DNA of 64,000 nucleotides from Actinotalea endophytica. GTDB taxonomy: Bacteria; Actinomycetota; Actinomycetes; Actinomycetales; Cellulomonadaceae. Where the stretch lies: assembly GCF_025717005.1 (NCBI RefSeq), contig NZ_JAOVZU010000008.1, positions 99,312 to 163,311 of the forward strand, read 5' to 3'. Below are positions 17,020 to 28,769 of the stretch, piece by piece (position 1 is the stretch's first letter; every line of letters begins with the position of its first letter). Position numbers and translations under genes: made by a program. Below the pieces are notes generated by a model, which was given only the letters and a program-made list of their open reading frames with translations, searched no databases and was not told the origin of the DNA.

Positions 17020-18065
17020 ACGAGCACCCGGGTCAGCGGCATCGAGGAGTCGACCGGGAGGTCCAGCGGCGAGGGCGGCAGGTCGCGGCGGAGCACGGCG
17101 GCCCCCATGGCCGCGATCATCGCGCCGTTGTCGGTGCAGTACTTGATCGGCGGGATGCGCACGTCGATGCCGGCCTCCGCGCACCGCAACGTCGCCATGT
17201 CGCGCAGCTGGGAGTTGGCGGAGAAGCCACCGCCGACGATCAGGGTCTCGACGCCGTGCGCGTGGCACGCCGCGATGGTCTTGGCGGTGAGCACGTCGGA
17301 CACGGCCGCCGAGAACGACGCGGCGACGTCGTTGAGCGGGATCTCCTCGCCCGCGTCCTGCTTGGCCTCGACCCAGCGGGCGACGGCCGTCTTGAGGCCG
17401 GAGAACGAGAAGTCGGTGGCGTGCGCGGCCTGGTCCTTCGCGGCGGTGAGGCCGCGCGGGAAGCGGATCGCCTCGGGGTCGCCCTCGCGCGCGAGGCGGT
17501 CGATGTGCGGGCCGCCCGGGTAGGGCAGGCCGAGCAGCCGCCCGACCTTGTCGAACGCCTCACCGGCCGCGTCGTCGAGCGTCTGGCCGAGCTCGGTCAC
17601 GCCCACGGTGTCGTCGAGGAGCAGCAGCGACGAGTGCCCCCCGGAGACGACCAGGGCCATCACCCGCTCGGGGAAGAGCCCGTCGACCAGCTCGTCGACC
17701 ACCGCGTGGCCGACCACGTGGTTGACGCCGTAGAGCGGGATCTCGAGCCCCACGGCGAGCGCCTTGGCGGCCGCGGCACCGACAGTGAGCGGCCCGACCA
17801 GGCCCGGGCCCGCGGTGACGGCGACGGCGTCGAGGTCTCCGAGCTCGATCTCGGCCCGCTCGAGCGCGGCGGACACCACCGGGATCATCTGCTCGAGGTG
17901 GGCACGTGAGGCGATCTCCGGGATGATCCCGCCGAACCGGGCGTGCTCGTCCATCGAGCTCGCGACCACGTCGGACAGCAGCTCGGAACGGTCGTCGGTG
18001 ACCCGCACCACGGCGGCCCCGGTCTCGTCGCACGAGGTCTCCAGGCCGAGGACGAGTCGCGACAT
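17016..18065 (-). CDS. tsaD: tRNA N6-adenosine threonylcarbamoyltransferase TsaD
   Basis: This 349-residue ASKHA-fold enzyme transfers threonylcarbamoyl to A37 of ANN-decoding tRNAs together with TsaB and TsaE. The start [17 protein letters not shown], the metal-binding HVVGH motif (about residues 112-116) and [11 protein letters not shown] are diagnostic. It is separated from rimI-tsaB-tsaE by two plus-strand genes, although in relatives it directly follows rimI. ATG at 18065 is 6 nt after TACCCT, fitting its own leaderless promoter. Confidence 0.95.
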   Translation of the reverse strand: MSRLVLGLETSCDETGAAVVRVTDDRSELLSDVVASSMDEHARFGGIIPEIASRAHLEQMIPVVSAALERAEIELGDLDAVAVTAGPGLVGPLTVGAAAAKALAVGLEIPLYGVNHVVGHAVVDELVDGLFPERVMALVVSGGHSSLLLLDDTVGVTELGQTLDDAAGEAFDKVGRLLGLPYPGGPHIDRLAREGDPEAIRFPRGLTAAKDQAAHATDFSFSGLKTAVARWVEAKQDAGEEIPLNDVAASFSAAVSDVLTAKTIAACHAHGVETLIVGGGFSANSQLRDMATLRCAEAGIDVRIPPIKYCTDNGAMIAAMGAAVLRRDLPPSPLDLPVDSSMPLTRVLV

Positions 18066-18071
18066 GGCTCC

Positions 18072-18077
18072 AGGGTA
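18072..18077 (-). promoter_or_regulatory. -10 hexamer of leaderless tsaD start
   Basis: TACCCT on the minus strand is 6 nt before the ATG at 18065. GGAG sits inside the 6-nt gap, too close to the ATG to act as an SD. Confidence 0.5.
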
Positions 18078-18212
18078 GGGCCGGCACGGGCCTCACCCGA
18101 CCTCGGACCGGAGCGCCTCCAGGTCGGCCGGGCACCGGCCTGGCGCGAGACTCACAGCACAGTCATCCCAGGTCCGGGAATGAAGACAGGGTCGTGCAAT
18201 GTTCAACTGTCC

Positions 18213-18824
18213 ATGACGCAGACGACCCAGCTCGACACCCTGACCGACCTCGGCGCCCTGGCGCCGCTGTTCCTCGACCGCCGCACGGCACGCGAGTGGT
18301 CCGACGAGGCCGTCCCCGACGCTCTCGTGGCGTCGGTCTACGACACCGTACGCTGGGGCCCGACGCTGATGAACACCTCGCCGCTGCGTCTGCTGCTCGT
18401 GCGCACCGACGAGGCCCGAGAGCGCCTCGTCGACCACATGAACGACGGCAACAAGGCTCGCGTCCGCAACGCCCCCCTGACGATCCTGGTCGCCGCCGAC
18501 ACCGCGTTCCACGAGCACATGGACGTCCTGGCGCCGCACGTGCCGCAGGCGGGCGAGCGCTTCGCCACGAACCCGGGGCGCGAGCGCCTCGCGCGCGAGC
18601 AGGCCTGGCTCCAGGCCGGCTACCTGGTGACCGCGCTGCGGGCAGCCGGGCTCGACGTCGGGCCGATGTCCGGCATGGACGCGGCGGGCATCGACGCCGA
18701 CCTGCTCACCGGCACCGCGTGGCAGTCCCTGATGGTGCTCAACGTCGGCTACCCGGCGCCCGAGGACTCCGCCTTCCCGCGCGCGCCCCGCCTCGCGGTC
18801 GACGAGGCCGTCCGGGTCGCCTGA
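18213..18824 (+). CDS. Nitroreductase-family protein (RutE/malonic semialdehyde reductase-like)
   Basis: This 203-residue FMN-dependent reductase is of the RutE/HadB branch. The N-terminal RRTAREWSDEAVPD carries the phosphate-binding Arg pair, RWGPTLMNTSPLRLLLVR is the FMN loop and GPMSGMDAAGIDADLL is the C-terminal signature. It reduces small aldehydes, quinones or nitro compounds. The start is uncertain: ATG at 18213 gives the normal family length, while an in-frame ATG at 18180 adds 11 residues. Neither has a good SD. It is inserted with the next hydrolase between tsaD and rimI. Confidence 0.8.
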   Translation: MTQTTQLDTLTDLGALAPLFLDRRTAREWSDEAVPDALVASVYDTVRWGPTLMNTSPLRLLLVRTDEARERLVDHMNDGNKARVRNAPLTILVAADTAFHEHMDVLAPHVPQAGERFATNPGRERLAREQAWLQAGYLVTALRAAGLDVGPMSGMDAAGIDADLLTGTAWQSLMVLNVGYPAPEDSAFPRAPRLAVDEAVRVA

Positions 18825-18884
18825 GCAACCCGGAGCCACCACCTGCCCGGACCGTGTCGGTGGCGCGTGGAAGGCTGACCAGCC

Positions 18885-19697
18885 GTGGCAGCCACCCCGC
18901 AGACGTTGCAGCACGTCGAGCACGGCACCGGGACGCCCGTCCTCGCCGTGCACGGCTGGGGCCCCGACCACCGGATCGTGCTGGGGTGCCTCGAGCCGGT
19001 GTTCAGTGCCCGGCCCGGGTACCGGCGCCTCTACCCCGACCTTCCCGGGATGGGCCGCACACCGGCCGAGGTCGACTCGGCGGACGGGGTGCTGGCCGCC
19101 CTGCTCGGGTTCGTCGACGCCGCGATCGGCGAGGAACCGTTCCTGCTCGTCGGTGAGTCCTACGGCGGCTACCTGGCGCGCGCCGTGGCCAGAGCACGGC
19201 CCGGGCAGGTCCTCGGGCTCGCACAGATCTGCCCGGTCGGCCCCGTCGCTCGCACCGAGCGCGACGTGCCCCCGCTCCAGGTCCTGTGGTCCGAGCCGGA
19301 CGGCGTCGACGGGCCCCCGAACGTGGTCGCGGCCTTCGCCGACCTCGCCGTGGTGCGTTCACGCGAGGCCCTCGCGCGGTTCACCGAGCACGTGCACCCG
19401 GGCCTCGTCGCCGCCGACCAGGCGGCGCTGGCCCGGATCGCGCGGTCCTGGTCGCTGAGCGACGACCCCGACGCCGCGGACCTACCGCCGTTCGAACGGC
19501 CGAGCCTGGTGCTCCTGGGCCGTCAGGACTCCGCCGTGGGCTACCGCGACCAGCTCACGCTGCACACCGCCTGGCCACGCGCGACGCTCGCCGTGCTCGA
19601 CGTCGCAGGCCACAACCTCCAGCTCGAGCAACCGGCGGTCTTCGAGGCGCTCATGGTCGAATGGCTCGACCGCGTCGCCGGACGTCGGCCGCGCTGA
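18885..19697 (+). CDS. Alpha/beta-fold hydrolase
   Basis: This 270-residue hydrolase has the oxyanion strand VLAVHGWGPDHR (about 19-30), the nucleophile elbow GESYGGY, the acid in LLGRQDSAVGYR and the base His in AGHNLQLEQP. All three catalytic residues are present. A short cap lies between the elbow and the acid strand. The substrate cannot be inferred. The GTG start follows a gap of 60 nt after the nitroreductase in the same direction and converges on rimI. Confidence 0.8.
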   Translation: MAATPQTLQHVEHGTGTPVLAVHGWGPDHRIVLGCLEPVFSARPGYRRLYPDLPGMGRTPAEVDSADGVLAALLGFVDAAIGEEPFLLVGESYGGYLARAVARARPGQVLGLAQICPVGPVARTERDVPPLQVLWSEPDGVDGPPNVVAAFADLAVVRSREALARFTEHVHPGLVAADQAALARIARSWSLSDDPDAADLPPFERPSLVLLGRQDSAVGYRDQLTLHTAWPRATLAVLDVAGHNLQLEQPAVFEALMVEWLDRVAGRRPR

Positions 19698-19719
19698 CCT
19701 GCCGCGCCGGCCCGAGCGC

Positions 19720-20163
19720 TCAGAGCATCAAACGCATGGTCCAGGCGTCGACGTCCTCGGGCTGGTAGTACCGGGGGCGTCGCGCCAGGATCTCGAAACC
19801 CTCAGCCGTGTACAGCGCGAGCGCGGCATCGTTGTCCACGGCGACCTCCAGGAACATCGCCGAGGCCCCGAGCCCGCGCGCGTGGTCGAGCAACGCACGC
19901 AGGAGGATCCGCCCGAGGCCGTGGCGTTGCGCTCGCGACGCGACCCCGAGGGTCATCACCTGCGAGACGTCACCGTCGAACCACGACCCGGCGTAGGCCA
20001 GCACGGCATCCTCGTCGTCGGTCATCGCGACGTAGTACCGCCCCGGGGCGGTGAGCTCGTCGCGGATCATCGGCTCGGTCCACGCGGAGCGCGCGAACAG
20101 CTCACGTTCGAGAGCCGCGACCGTGGGCACGTCGGCCTCGACGAGCGAACGCAGGCCCGTCAC
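19720..20163 (-). CDS. rimI: Ribosomal-protein/protein alanine N-acetyltransferase RimI
   Basis: This 147-residue GNAT acetyltransferase has the acetyl-CoA loop RAQRHGLGRILL (Q/RxxGxG/A, about 81-92) and a C-terminal ALALYTAEGFEILARRPRYY typical of RimI. It acetylates N-termini such as that of S18; in actinobacteria specificity is broader. The GTG start overlaps the tsaB stop by 4 nt (GTGA), forming tsaE-tsaB-rimI. Confidence 0.9.
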   Translation of the reverse strand: MTGLRSLVEADVPTVAALERELFARSAWTEPMIRDELTAPGRYYVAMTDDEDAVLAYAGSWFDGDVSQVMTLGVASRAQRHGLGRILLRALLDHARGLGASAMFLEVAVDNDAALALYTAEGFEILARRPRYYQPEDVDAWTMRLML

Positions 20164-20828
20164 CCCGTGGCCCGCTTCCGCGCCCCCGGCGGCACGGCAT
20201 CCGGACGGCGCAGGTACAACGGCTCGGTGGGCTGGTCGACACCCCGGGCGGCGCGGGCGACGGCGAGCCGTGCGAGCACGACCGGGTCCAGCGACGTCGG
20301 CCCGCTCGCGGGCAGCCCGACCACCTCGCTCAGGGAGGCGGCCGTGGGGCCGACCAGGACTGCCGCGCCACGGCGCTCCAGGTCGGCCGGGTGCACGACG
20401 TCCTCGTTGCCCGTCGCCTCGACGTCACCCTCGTGGGCCGAGGCGCGGAACCAGCCCGCGTAGACCTCCTTGCGGCGGGCATCGGTGACCACCAGCACGT
20501 CGCCCTCGGCGCCCGTGTCGAACGCCTGGGCGGCCAGCACCTCGAGGCTCCCGACCCCGTGGACCGGCACCCCGGTCGCGAAGCCGAGCGCCCGCGCGGT
20601 CACCAGACCTGCGCGCAGCCCGGTGAACGGCGCCGGCCCGGTGCCCACCGCCACCGCGTCGATCTCGCGCGGGCGCAGCCCGGCCTCGGCGAACACCTCG
20701 GTGATCAGCGGCGAGAGCAGCTCGGCGTGGCGACGCTGCTCGGTGGCGGTGCGCACCGCGAGCGCGACACCGTCACGCACCAGCGCCACCGCGATGTCGG
20801 CGGACGTGTCGAGAGCGAGGACCAGCAC
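20160..20828 (-). CDS. tsaB: tRNA threonylcarbamoyladenosine biosynthesis protein TsaB
   Basis: This 222-residue ASKHA-family partner of TsaD starts VLALDTSADIAVALV, with AVGTGPAPFTGLRAGLVTARALG (about 77-100) as the family signature. It dimerises with TsaD and binds TsaE in the t6A complex. GTG at 20828 is taken because the upstream frame loses similarity. It sits 6 nt after CAGGAT. It overlaps rimI downstream. Confidence 0.93.
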   Translation of the reverse strand: MLVLALDTSADIAVALVRDGVALAVRTATEQRRHAELLSPLITEVFAEAGLRPREIDAVAVGTGPAPFTGLRAGLVTARALGFATGVPVHGVGSLEVLAAQAFDTGAEGDVLVVTDARRKEVYAGWFRASAHEGDVEATGNEDVVHPADLERRGAAVLVGPTAASLSEVVGLPASGPTSLDPVVLARLAVARAARGVDQPTEPLYLRRPDAVPPGARKRATG

Positions 20829-20834
20829 GCGCCC

Positions 20835-20840
20835 ATCCTG
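20835..20840 (-). promoter_or_regulatory. -10-like hexamer before tsaB start
   Basis: CAGGAT on the minus strand is 6 nt before the GTG at 20828. It may be an internal leaderless promoter in the tsaE-tsaB gap or a weak AGGA ribosome site. Confidence 0.35.
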
Positions 20841-20887
20841 GCATCCGCCGACCGCCACCGCGGACCCGGCGCGGGCCGACCCACGGA

Positions 20888-21403
20888 TCAGGGCTCGGGC
20901 AGCTCGACGCCGGCCCACCGCGGCCCGACGCCCCGAACCGTCAGGCGACGCGGCACCGCGACGTCCTCCTCGGCGGAACCCTCGGCGACCGCGCCGCCCG
21001 CGCCGCCGTGACCGCGGTCGAGGGTCACCTCGAGCCGGTCGGTGGACAGCACCTCGACGAGGCCCTCACCCCACTCGACGACGGTCACCGACTCCTCGAG
21101 CGACGTGTCGAGGTCCAGCGCCTCGAGCTCGTCGAGCGAGCCGAGCCGGTAGGCGTCGACGTGCACGAGGGCCGGGCCCCCGCCCAGCGGCGGGTGCACG
21201 CGGGCGATGATGAAGGTCGGCGACGCCACCTGGCCACGGACGTCCAGGGCCGCACCGATGCCCTGGACCAGGGTCGTCTTGCCCGCCCCGAGCGGGCCGG
21301 TCAGCAGCACGAGGTCGCCCGCCCGAAGCAGCCCGGCGAGGGCCCGTCCGTAGGCACGGGTCGCCTCGGGGTCGGCGAGCGTTCCGGTCAGGGTGTCGGT
21401 CAT
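20888..21403 (-). CDS. tsaE: tRNA threonylcarbamoyladenosine biosynthesis ATPase TsaE
   Basis: This 171-residue P-loop ATPase has Walker A GPLGAGKTT with Lys42, then SPTFIIARVH and HVDAYRLGSLDELEALDL as the TsaE signature, and VVEWGEGL. It drives turnover of the TsaD-TsaB complex. The ATG overlaps the alr stop by 4 nt (ATGA), so it is translationally coupled to alr. Confidence 0.93.
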   Translation of the reverse strand: MTDTLTGTLADPEATRAYGRALAGLLRAGDLVLLTGPLGAGKTTLVQGIGAALDVRGQVASPTFIIARVHPPLGGGPALVHVDAYRLGSLDELEALDLDTSLEESVTVVEWGEGLVEVLSTDRLEVTLDRGHGGAGGAVAEGSAEEDVAVPRRLTVRGVGPRWAGVELPEP

Positions 21404-22548
21404 CGCTCCCCCAGGTAGACCCGTGGCACCCGGGCGCCGATCCGCGTCACGATCTCGTAGGAGATCGTCCCGACCACCTGCGCCCAGTCCTCCGCGGTCG
21501 GCTCGCCGTCGTCACCCGCACCGAACAGCACCACGGTGTCCCCTGCGGTCTCGGTCGCGTCCGGCCCGAGGTCGAGGACGACCTGGTCCATGCACACCCG
21601 CCCGGCCACGCCGAGCCGGCGTCCGCCCACCTGGATCGGCCCTCCCCAGGCATCGGCCGTGCCCGACGCGTGCCGCGGCAGCCCGTCCGCGTAGCCGATC
21701 GGCACCAGGCCGAGGACCGTGTCCCGGGTCGTGGTGTAGGCGTGGCCGTAGGACACGCCCTGCCCGGCCGGGACGACCTTGGTCAGCGCGAGGTCCGCCT
21801 CGAGCCGCATCGCCGGGCGCAGGCCGTAGTGCGCGGGATCGCCCAGGTGCGGCACGGGCGAGAGCCCGTAGACCGCCAGACCGGGCCGCACGAGGTCGAA
21901 GTGCACCGACGGGTCGGTCAAGGTCGCGGCCGAGTTCGCGAGGTGGCGCACCTCGAGCCGCGCGCCGCGTGACTCCGCGAGCGCGATCGCGTCGGCGAAC
22001 ACGCCCGCCTGCGAGCGCACCGTGGGGTGGCCCGGGTCGTCCGCCCAGGCGAAGTGCGACCAGATCCCCACGACGCGCAGCAGACCCTCGGCCTCAGCAC
22101 CCAGTGCCGCGTCGAGCATCGCGGGCAGCTCCACCGGAGTCACCCCGTTACGGCCGAGACCGGTGTCGACCTTGAGGTGCACGCGCGCGGTACGTCCCGT
22201 CGCGCGCGCGGCGTCGATGACCTCGACGAGGGTCCACGCCGCGCCGACCGACAGGTCCACGTCGGCCCGGATCGCGTCGGCGAACGCCGCACCCGGCGCG
22301 TACAGCCAGGACAACAGGGGTGCGGTCACGCCGGCCGCGCGCAGCGCGAGCGCCTCGTCGAGCTGCGCGGTACCGAGCCACGTGGCGCCACCGGCGAGCG
22401 CGGCGCGCGCGGCCGGCACGAGTCCGTGGCCGTAGCCGTCGGCCTTGACCACCGCGAGCACGGCCGCGGGTCCGGCGAGCTCCGTGAGCCGGGCGGTGTT
22501 CGCGCGGATGGCGGCGAGATCGACGACGGCACGGGCGGGGTAGGTCAC
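21400..22548 (-). CDS. alr: Alanine racemase
   Basis: This 382-residue PLP enzyme makes D-alanine for peptidoglycan. Lys35 in AVVKADGYGHG binds PLP. The C-terminal domain has GVSYGHAYTT and RVCMDQVVLDLG, which include the second catalytic Tyr region. GTG at 22548 gives the standard MTYPARAVVDL start and lies 7 nt after GAGGAT. ATG at 22557 is possible but has no room for a ribosome site. It is followed by tsaE through an ATGA overlap. Confidence 0.93.
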   Translation of the reverse strand: MTYPARAVVDLAAIRANTARLTELAGPAAVLAVVKADGYGHGLVPAARAALAGGATWLGTAQLDEALALRAAGVTAPLLSWLYAPGAAFADAIRADVDLSVGAAWTLVEVIDAARATGRTARVHLKVDTGLGRNGVTPVELPAMLDAALGAEAEGLLRVVGIWSHFAWADDPGHPTVRSQAGVFADAIALAESRGARLEVRHLANSAATLTDPSVHFDLVRPGLAVYGLSPVPHLGDPAHYGLRPAMRLEADLALTKVVPAGQGVSYGHAYTTTRDTVLGLVPIGYADGLPRHASGTADAWGGPIQVGGRRLGVAGRVCMDQVVLDLGPDATETAGDTVVLFGAGDDGEPTAEDWAQVVGTISYEIVTRIGARVPRVYLGER

Positions 22549-22555
22549 GGCGCCC

Positions 22556-22561
22556 ATCCTC
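22556..22561 (-). promoter_or_regulatory. -10-like hexamer before alr start
   Basis: GAGGAT on the minus strand is 7 nt before GTG 22548. It resembles the CAGGAT elements before tsaB and the NAD(P)HX repair gene and has the same leaderless-or-weak-SD ambiguity. Confidence 0.3.
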
Positions 22562-22649
22562 GCACCGCGGACGCCGCCGCCCGGCACCGTCTCACTGCGT
22601 CCATCGTGTCGCCCGCGGGCCCTCTACCGGCGTACCACCACCGGTCGTC

Positions 22650-22701
22650 CGTCACCGCCGCACGACTCTCCATCGCAGCCTGCGCGTCACCGCCGCACGA
22701 C
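22650..22701. repeat. 17-bp direct repeat at the kinase 3' end
   Basis: CGTCACCGCCGCACGAC occurs at 22650-22666 and 22685-22701. The second copy includes the stop codon and last codons of the P-loop kinase gene, so its C-terminal coding tail has been duplicated into the 3' gap. Confidence 0.85.
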
Positions 22702-23325
22702 GCGGCTCGCCCGACCCCGGCCGGCCGCGACCAGCCGGGCGTTGGCCTCGTCCGAGCGCAGCACCCACTCGCGGGCCGCCGCCGGGCTGCGCCCGTGCGC
22801 GACGTGCCGGGCGACCAGCCGCTCGACCCGGACCTCGTCGTCGAGCTCGAGGTACCAGGTCTCGTCCAACAGCGACGCGACCTTGCCCCAGGCCCCGTCG
22901 TCGTGCAGCAGGTAGTTGCCCTCGACCACCACCAGCGGGACGTCGCCCGGCACCGGGATCGCGCCGGCGATCGCCTCCTCGAGCAGCCGGTCGAAGCGCG
23001 GGGCGTACACGACCGGGTCGTCCGGCCGCTGCCCGCCGAGGCGGGTGAGCAGCGCGACGAACCCCTCGGCGTCGAACGTGTCGGGCGCCCCCTTGCGGTC
23101 CGCGCGGCCGAGCCGTTCGAGCTCGGCCTGGGCCAGGTGGAAGCCGTCCATCGGCACGAGCACCGCGCGGCCGCCGAGCGCAGCGACGACCGCATGGGCC
23201 AGTGTGGACTTGCCGGCGCCGGGCGGACCGGCGATCCCGAGCAGGGTCCGGCCGCCACCGGCGAGCACCGCGGCCCGCGCGAGCAGCTCGGCGTCGAGGT
23301 CCGCCCCGTCGGCGGGCGCGGTCAT
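22687..23325 (-). CDS. Uridine-kinase-like P-loop nucleoside/sugar kinase
   Basis: This 212-residue kinase of the uridine kinase/phosphoribulokinase superfamily has Walker A GPPGAGKSTL (about 33-42), the substrate loop VPMDGFHLAQAELERLG and VVVEGNYLLHDDGAW. Proteins of this group are often labelled nucleoside/nucleotide kinase or fructose transport kinase, and the substrate is unknown. The ATG overlaps the NAD(P)HX repair gene stop by 4 nt (ATGA), so the two are coupled. It precedes alr by about 140 nt. Confidence 0.8.
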   Translation of the reverse strand: MTAPADGADLDAELLARAAVLAGGGRTLLGIAGPPGAGKSTLAHAVVAALGGRAVLVPMDGFHLAQAELERLGRADRKGAPDTFDAEGFVALLTRLGGQRPDDPVVYAPRFDRLLEEAIAGAIPVPGDVPLVVVEGNYLLHDDGAWGKVASLLDETWYLELDDEVRVERLVARHVAHGRSPAAAREWVLRSDEANARLVAAGRGRASRVVRR

Positions 23326-24863
23326 CCGAGCAGCCCGGCGAGCACGGCCGGGACCGCCGACGCCACGCGCGACGCGGTCACCGGGCCGCCGCCCGATGCG
23401 GCCACCGCGGCGCGACCGTGCACGGACGCCGCCATCGCTGCGGCGCGGGCCAGCTCGTCCGGGAGCAGCGACTCTCCCGGAGCCTGCGCGGCCAGCGTCG
23501 CGAGCAACGCACCGAGCAGGCCGGCGAGCACGTCCCCGGCCCCCGCCGTCGCGAGCCACGGGGTCGCATCGCCCTGGGCGTAGACCGCCTCGGCGGCGAC
23601 GACCAGCGTGACCGCGCCCTTGAGCAGGACGGTCGAGCCGGTGCGCGCGTGCGCCTCGCGGGCCCAGCGCAGCGGCTCGGCCTCGACGTCCTCCCGCGCG
23701 ACGTCGGCGCCTCGGCCGCGGAGCAGGGCCGCGAGCTCTCCGGCGTGCGGCGTCAGGACCGCGGACTCCGCCCGCTCGGGCAGCAGGTCGAGTGCGCCCG
23801 CGTCGACGACCACCGGTGCACCGTCGCGGAGCACCGCGGCGAGACGCTCCCGAGCCACCCCGAGCCGCTCGCCCGCGAGACCCGGACCGATCACCCAGGC
23901 CTGCACCCGGCCGTCGCCGGCCACGACCTCCGGGTGTGCGGCGAGCACGGTGTGCGTCACGTCCGGCGGGCCGACGTAACGCACCATGCCGACGCCGCCG
24001 CCCTGTGCGCCCGCGACGGTGAGCACGGCCGCACCCGGGTACTCCGCGGAGCCGGCGAGCACCCCGAGCACCCCGCGGGAGTACTTGTGGTCGTCCAGCG
24101 CGGGCCGGGGCCACCCCACCACGAGGTCCGGTCGTTCGACCCGCAGCACGGCCGGCCGCGCACCGTGCTGGACCAGGACGTCCGTGAGGGCCAGGTCCAC
24201 CACGCTGAGCACGCCGGCCAGGGGCGCCGCCGGCGGCAGGAGGAGACCCGGCTTGGGCACCCCGAACGTCACCGTGCGGTCGGCCGGCAGCACCGGGCCG
24301 GGCACCGTGCCGTCGTCGACGCCGATGCCGCTCGGCAGGTCGACCGCGACGACCGTCGGGCCCGCGTCCCCGGCCTCGGCGAGCAGCGGGTCGAGCAGCT
24401 CCACGAGCGATGCGGCCGGCTCCCGCAGCCCACCTCGACCACCGATCCCGAGCAGGCCGTCCAGCAGCACGTCGGCTGCGAAGGCCTCGGCGACCGCGTC
24501 ACCGACCCAGACCGGCGTGCCCGGGGCGTCGTCGGCCACGGCGAGCACGCGGCCGCCTGCGGTGCGCAGTGCGACCAGGCCGCCCTCGTGCAGCGGCCCG
24601 AGCGCCAGGGCGGTCACGTCCGCCCCGCGCCCGGCGAGCACCGCCATGGCGTGCAGCGCGTCGCCGCCGTTGTTGCCCCGCCCGACCAGGGCGACCACGG
24701 TCGAGCCCACGACCGGTTCGGCGCGCGCCGCGAGCTCTTCGCGGACCACGCCGGCGAGCGCGGTCGCGGCGCGGTGCATGAGACCGCCGTGGAAGCCGCG
24801 CTCGGCGGCGAGCAGCGGCTCCTCGGCGGAACGTACGTCGGCAGCGGTGTAGGCCTCGATCAC
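23322..24863 (-). CDS. nnr: Bifunctional NAD(P)HX epimerase / ADP-dependent dehydratase
   Basis: This 513-residue repair enzyme has two domains. The YjeF N-terminal epimerase (about 1-225) has GRGNNGGDAL and DLPSGIGVDDG. The ribokinase-like dehydratase (about 240-505) has TPHAGELAALLRG and the catalytic ATAGAGDVLAGLLGALLA. It restores hydrated NADH/NADPH. GTG at 24863 lies 7 nt after CAGGAT; ATG at 24872 is the alternative start (three residues longer). It is the first gene of nnr-kinase and is divergent from metH. Confidence 0.92.
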   Translation of the reverse strand: MIEAYTAADVRSAEEPLLAAERGFHGGLMHRAATALAGVVREELAARAEPVVGSTVVALVGRGNNGGDALHAMAVLAGRGADVTALALGPLHEGGLVALRTAGGRVLAVADDAPGTPVWVGDAVAEAFAADVLLDGLLGIGGRGGLREPAASLVELLDPLLAEAGDAGPTVVAVDLPSGIGVDDGTVPGPVLPADRTVTFGVPKPGLLLPPAAPLAGVLSVVDLALTDVLVQHGARPAVLRVERPDLVVGWPRPALDDHKYSRGVLGVLAGSAEYPGAAVLTVAGAQGGGVGMVRYVGPPDVTHTVLAAHPEVVAGDGRVQAWVIGPGLAGERLGVARERLAAVLRDGAPVVVDAGALDLLPERAESAVLTPHAGELAALLRGRGADVAREDVEAEPLRWAREAHARTGSTVLLKGAVTLVVAAEAVYAQGDATPWLATAGAGDVLAGLLGALLATLAAQAPGESLLPDELARAAAMAASVHGRAAVAASGGGPVTASRVASAVPAVLAGLLG

Positions 24864-24870
24864 GCGTCCC

Positions 24871-24876
24871 ATCCTG
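24871..24876 (-). promoter_or_regulatory. -10-like hexamer before nnr start
   Basis: CAGGAT on the minus strand is 7 nt before GTG 24863, with no GGAGG site. Confidence 0.35.
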
Positions 24877-25053
24877 GACCGCCGGAGCCACCGGCGCAGG
24901 TGACGCGCACCCAGCTCCCGCGTTCGCGCCGACGCCGCCGCCGGCACCGGCCCGCCGGACCCGTCTCACGCACCGCGCGCGGCCCCGCGCAGGGGCGTGC
25001 CCTCCGTACCATGGGACGGCCCCCTGCCCGGGCGACGAGCCGCAGGAGACGAG

Positions 25054-28707
<3,654 letters not shown>

Positions 28708-28757
28708 ACGCCGGAACGCCGGAACCCGGACGCCGCGACCGTCCCCACGCCCGGGCA

Positions 28758-28763
28758 TAGGTT
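28758..28763 (+). promoter_or_regulatory. -10 hexamer of leaderless F420 oxidoreductase start
   Basis: TAGGTT is 6 nt before the ATG at 28770 with no SD in between. Confidence 0.55.
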
Positions 28764-28769
28764 GGCGTC

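Noticed and set aside
24873-25053. Cobalamin riboswitch before metH
   Set aside because: The gap is too short, and no B12-box-like conserved core or long-range pairing was seen.
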